Below are positions 6,652-8,289 of a stretch of 8,289 nucleotides of DNA, piece after piece. The notes under the pieces are model-generated. The model did not search any database and was not told where the DNA came from. It was given only the letters and a program-made list of their open reading frames with translations. The stretch covers positions 1 through 8,289 of the forward strand of contig JAKLFN010000092.1 in assembly GCA_022711195.1 (NCBI GenBank), read 5' to 3'. Positions within the stretch are counted from its first letter, which is position 1. Every line of letters begins with the position of its first letter. The DNA is from Bacteroidota bacterium (GTDB lineage Bacteria > Bacteroidota > Bacteroidia > Bacteroidales > VadinHA17). A program made the translations under genes and the position numbers.

Positions 6652-7044
6652 ATGGATAAGCTTAATGTTACAAAAACAATCATCGCTCTGGAGACAAAGG
6701 CTCTCGAAGCCTGGCTTGAGGGTAATCCCACCCCCTATCTCGAACTTTATTCGAAGGACTTCACCTATTTCGATCCTGCACATGAAAGGCGGCTTGACGG
6801 CTGGGACACTATTAAGGAGTTGTATGAAAGTATGCGCGGAACGGTGAAGATGGACAAATTCGAAATCATAAATCCCGCTGTACAATCAACCGGGACAATT
6901 GCAGTATTGACTTACAATCTGCAAACAAACTCAGGTGATACACTCTGGAAGGAGAATTGCACAGAGGTGTACAGGCTGGAAGAAGATGATGAGTGGAAAA
7001 TAATCCACAGCCACTGGTCGATGACTAAACCTTCAATTGAATAA
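6652..7044 (+). CDS. SnoaL-like / DUF4440 (NTF2-fold) small protein
   Basis: ATG 6652 gives a protein of 130 residues; an in-frame TTG at 6613 would add 13 residues with no domain value. The pattern fits the NTF2-like fold: an N-terminal helix (VTKTIIALETKALEAWLEGN), a strand LYSKDFTYFDP, DGWDTIKELYESM, and a final beta-sheet with VLTYNLQT, TEVYRLEEDDEWKIIHSHW. The closest named families are DUF4440 and SnoaL-like. Members range from isomerases and hydrolases to binding proteins with no catalysis, so no reaction can be given. There is no signal peptide, so it is probably cytoplasmic. It precedes the exported nitroreductase, and a broken copy of both genes in the same order lies at 432-616. 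That suggests the two form a lasting pair. Confidence 0.85.
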   Translation: MDKLNVTKTIIALETKALEAWLEGNPTPYLELYSKDFTYFDPAHERRLDGWDTIKELYESMRGTVKMDKFEIINPAVQSTGTIAVLTYNLQTNSGDTLWKENCTEVYRLEEDDEWKIIHSHWSMTKPSIE

Positions 7045-7081
7045 CCTAACTTAGCCGTAAGCCTGAGGGATGCGCCCCATA

Positions 7082-7104
7082 TGAAGATATTTTAACTATC
7101 TTCA
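7082..7104 (+). promoter_or_regulatory. Perfect 8-bp inverted repeat between the SnoaL-like and nitroreductase genes
   Basis: TGAAGATA (7082-7089) and TATCTTCA (7097-7104) enclose a 7-base spacer TTTTAAC. It is the only clear structure in the 99-base gap and starts 37 bases after the stop of the SnoaL-like gene. No T-run follows, so it is not an ordinary terminator. It could be an operator of a dimeric regulator or an RNA hairpin that sets the level of the nitroreductase message. Confidence 0.4.
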
Positions 7105-7143
7105 GCTATAAATTAAACAACACATTAATTAAGTACTCCGGTC

Positions 7144-7713
7144 ATGAAAACAAGAACAATCTCGTTGATTCTTACACTTATGATTATGGGATCCGGCAGC
7201 GCACTCGCCCAGACGTCAGGCAATTCGGTCACAGACCTGCTCCTCTCGGCATGGTCGCCCCGCAACTATACCGATGTGCCTGTCTCCGACCAGCAGATTG
7301 AAATGATACTGCAGTGTGGCGTCAAGGCACCCAGCTCACGCAACGGGCAGCCATGGCACTTCACTGTGCTGAAGAACGAGACTCTTATGAAGGAGATCAT
7401 CCCCAACATCACACCTGGCAACGTGATCATTGTGATCTCGGGCAAAGTGTCACAGTCGGGCAGCACTCCCGATTTCGACTGCGGACTGACGACACAGAAT
7501 ATGTTCGTCGCTGCAACATCGATGGGTCTCGGTGCAAGGATCTACGGCGGTCCCATAGCCGCGGCCAGAAGTAAAGGTGAGGCACTGAAGATACCCGAAG
7601 GATTCACACCTGTCATAATGCTCAGGGTGGGCAACACCGAGAAAGGCACCGACGCCGTCTCAGGTGCATCGCCCCGTAAAGCGCAAGACGAGATCATAAA
7701 CTGGATCAGGTAG
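7144..7713 (+). CDS. Exported nitroreductase-family protein (Sec signal peptide)
   Basis: This 189-residue protein has a classical signal peptide (MKTRTISLILTLMIMGSGSA, then LAQ) with predicted cleavage after Ala22, and no lipobox Cys. The rest, about 167 residues, is a compact nitroreductase domain: SPRNYTDVPVSDQQIE (38-53), the FMN-site segment KAPSSRNGQPWHF (61-73), a helix in CGLTTQNMFVAATSMGLGAR (113-132), and the closing strand VIMLRVGNTE (157-166) with SPRKAQDEIINWI. Nitroreductases are usually dimeric FMN, NAD(P)H-dependent enzymes of the cytoplasm, so an exported member would need flavin and another electron donor outside; its substrate is unknown. A nearly identical C-terminal tail, broken off from its gene, lies at 515-616. 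The context of SnoaL-like protein and envelope lipoproteins is shared. Confidence 0.88.
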   Translation: MKTRTISLILTLMIMGSGSALAQTSGNSVTDLLLSAWSPRNYTDVPVSDQQIEMILQCGVKAPSSRNGQPWHFTVLKNETLMKEIIPNITPGNVIIVISGKVSQSGSTPDFDCGLTTQNMFVAATSMGLGARIYGGPIAAARSKGEALKIPEGFTPVIMLRVGNTEKGTDAVSGASPRKAQDEIINWIR

Positions 7714-7722
7714 TTACGCCGC

Positions 7723-7775
7723 GGATAATCATAAAATAACACTCCCGCGTCTGCTGTAATGATTCTTGATTATCC
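7723..7775 (+). repeat. 9-bp inverted repeat downstream of the nitroreductase, with an alternative pairing
   Basis: GGATAATCA (7723-7731) and TGATTATCC (7767-7775) are perfect inverted arms 35 bases apart. AATCAT (7727-7732) can instead pair with ATGATT (7759-7764), so two mutually exclusive stems are possible. It starts 9 bases after the stop of the nitroreductase gene. It may be a transcript 3' end structure or a binding site; no T-run follows directly. Confidence 0.4.
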
Positions 7776-7793
7776 CAACATTTGAATTAATAA

Positions 7794-7823
7794 GTGTAAA
7801 AAACACATTTTTTATTTATTTTT
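7794..7823 (+). terminator. Weak AT-rich terminator-like hairpin
   Basis: GTGT (7794-7797) and ACAC (7803-7806) form a 4-base stem around an A5 loop, followed by a long T-rich tract (7808-7823). The stem is short, so efficiency would be low, but its place after the last gene of the cluster and before the LamG gene fits a terminator. The rest of the 229-base gap shows no clear promoter match; the nearest is TATTTTGG at 7871, which lacks the full TAnnTTTG form. Confidence 0.35.
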
Positions 7824-7942
7824 AACACATTATTGGCATGGGCGGGACAGGGTACTTTAACAATAACTCGTATTTTGGACCTCGGGAATTAAGAAACAAG
7901 CTTCACTTATTAATAAATACGCAATAAAAAAAGAAACTGATT

Positions 7943-8289
7943 ATGAAAATTAACCGGCTGTTTATTGGAATTGTATTGAGTCTATGTGCGTTGGGGAGCG
8001 CCCCTGCCGTAGCACAGGACGGTGACCAGATCCTTGACGGGATAGGCGAAACCGGACTGATCTCACGGTACCAGTTCAAGGGGGATGTAAGGGACTGGTC
8101 GCGTAACAACCTTCATGGCATCATGCAGGGGACTGACTTCAGATTCATCCCTGACAGTCTCTTCGGCAATGTTCTTGCCCTTTCGGGCGAAAGCGAAACC
8201 TATATTACAATCCCGGGCGAGGCAGTTTCGGGCGAGGAATCGCTTACAATCACCGGATGGATTAATCTTCGCTCTGCGAAAAGCGGGCA
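7943..8289 (+). CDS. Secreted LamG-domain protein, N-terminal part (runs off the window)
   Basis: The gene starts at ATG 7943 after an A-rich leader typical of Bacteroidota and is still open at the window end, giving 115 codons. Residues 1-24 form a Sec signal peptide (LCALGSAPAVA, cleavage before Gln25). From about residue 36 the pattern LISRYQFKGDVRDWSRNNLHG, then DSLFGNVLALSGESETYITI and SLTITGWINLRS, is typical of a concanavalin A/LamG-like (Laminin_G_3) sandwich. In this phylum such domains are often joined to glycoside hydrolases or other carbohydrate-active parts, which would lie beyond the window; that is a guess. The 229-base gap and the terminator-like hairpin before it suggest it is a separate transcription unit from the upstream cluster. 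Confidence 0.8.
   Translation, partial: MKINRLFIGIVLSLCALGSAPAVAQDGDQILDGIGETGLISRYQFKGDVRDWSRNNLHGIMQGTDFRFIPDSLFGNVLALSGESETYITIPGEAVSGEESLTITGWINLRSAKSG

Noticed and set aside
1..8289. CRISPR array, insertion sequence, tRNA or phage genes
   Set aside because: I saw no regularly spaced repeats, no transposase or integrase signatures, no terminal inverted repeats with target duplication, and no tRNA-like cloverleaf.

Overview
The window looks like a chromosomal stretch of a Bacteroidota (probably Bacteroidales-type) bacterium. The clues are a 7-TM AraC-family regulator of the type common in this phylum, lipoproteins with short lipobox signals, a PD40 lipoprotein, a secreted LamG-domain protein, A-rich rather than Shine-Dalgarno-rich leaders, and a good match to the Bacteroidota promoter consensus (TTTG / TAnnTTTG). 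No rRNA, tRNA, CRISPR array, insertion sequence or phage gene is visible.

Left end (1-1127): the C-terminal part of a PIN-domain protein is followed by a decay zone. Within about 300 bases this zone holds the C-terminal tails of three different genes joined out of frame: a SnoaL/DUF4440-like protein, a nitroreductase, and a DUF1295 (steroid 5-alpha-reductase-like) membrane protein. The first two are paralogues of the intact genes at 6652-7044 and 7144-7713, in the same order, so the window carries a wrecked and an intact copy of one gene pair. After it comes a stretch of about 400 bases (719-1127) that is open on both strands; I cannot assign it.

Middle (1128-7713): a membrane-anchored AraC-type regulator ends in a clear intrinsic terminator. 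Then comes a leader with a promoter-like element overlapped by an inverted repeat. Six same-strand genes follow with short gaps: an Acg-type nitroreductase, a CPBP-family intramembrane protease coupled to it by an ATGA overlap, a PD40 lipoprotein, a beta-lactamase-family lipoprotein, a small SnoaL/DUF4440 protein, and a nitroreductase with a Sec signal peptide. They could form one or two transcripts. Most of the products are predicted to act at or outside the inner membrane, and two belong to the nitroreductase superfamily. Together with the membrane-bound regulator this suggests an envelope or redox-stress locus, but that is inference from context only.

Right end (7714-8289): a 229-base gap with inverted repeats and an AT-rich terminator-like hairpin precedes the start of a secreted LamG-domain protein that runs off the window. 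I see no clear defence or other wholly new system. The most notable points are the multi-gene graveyard that mirrors the intact pair, the exported nitroreductase, and the structured leader at 2311-2468.
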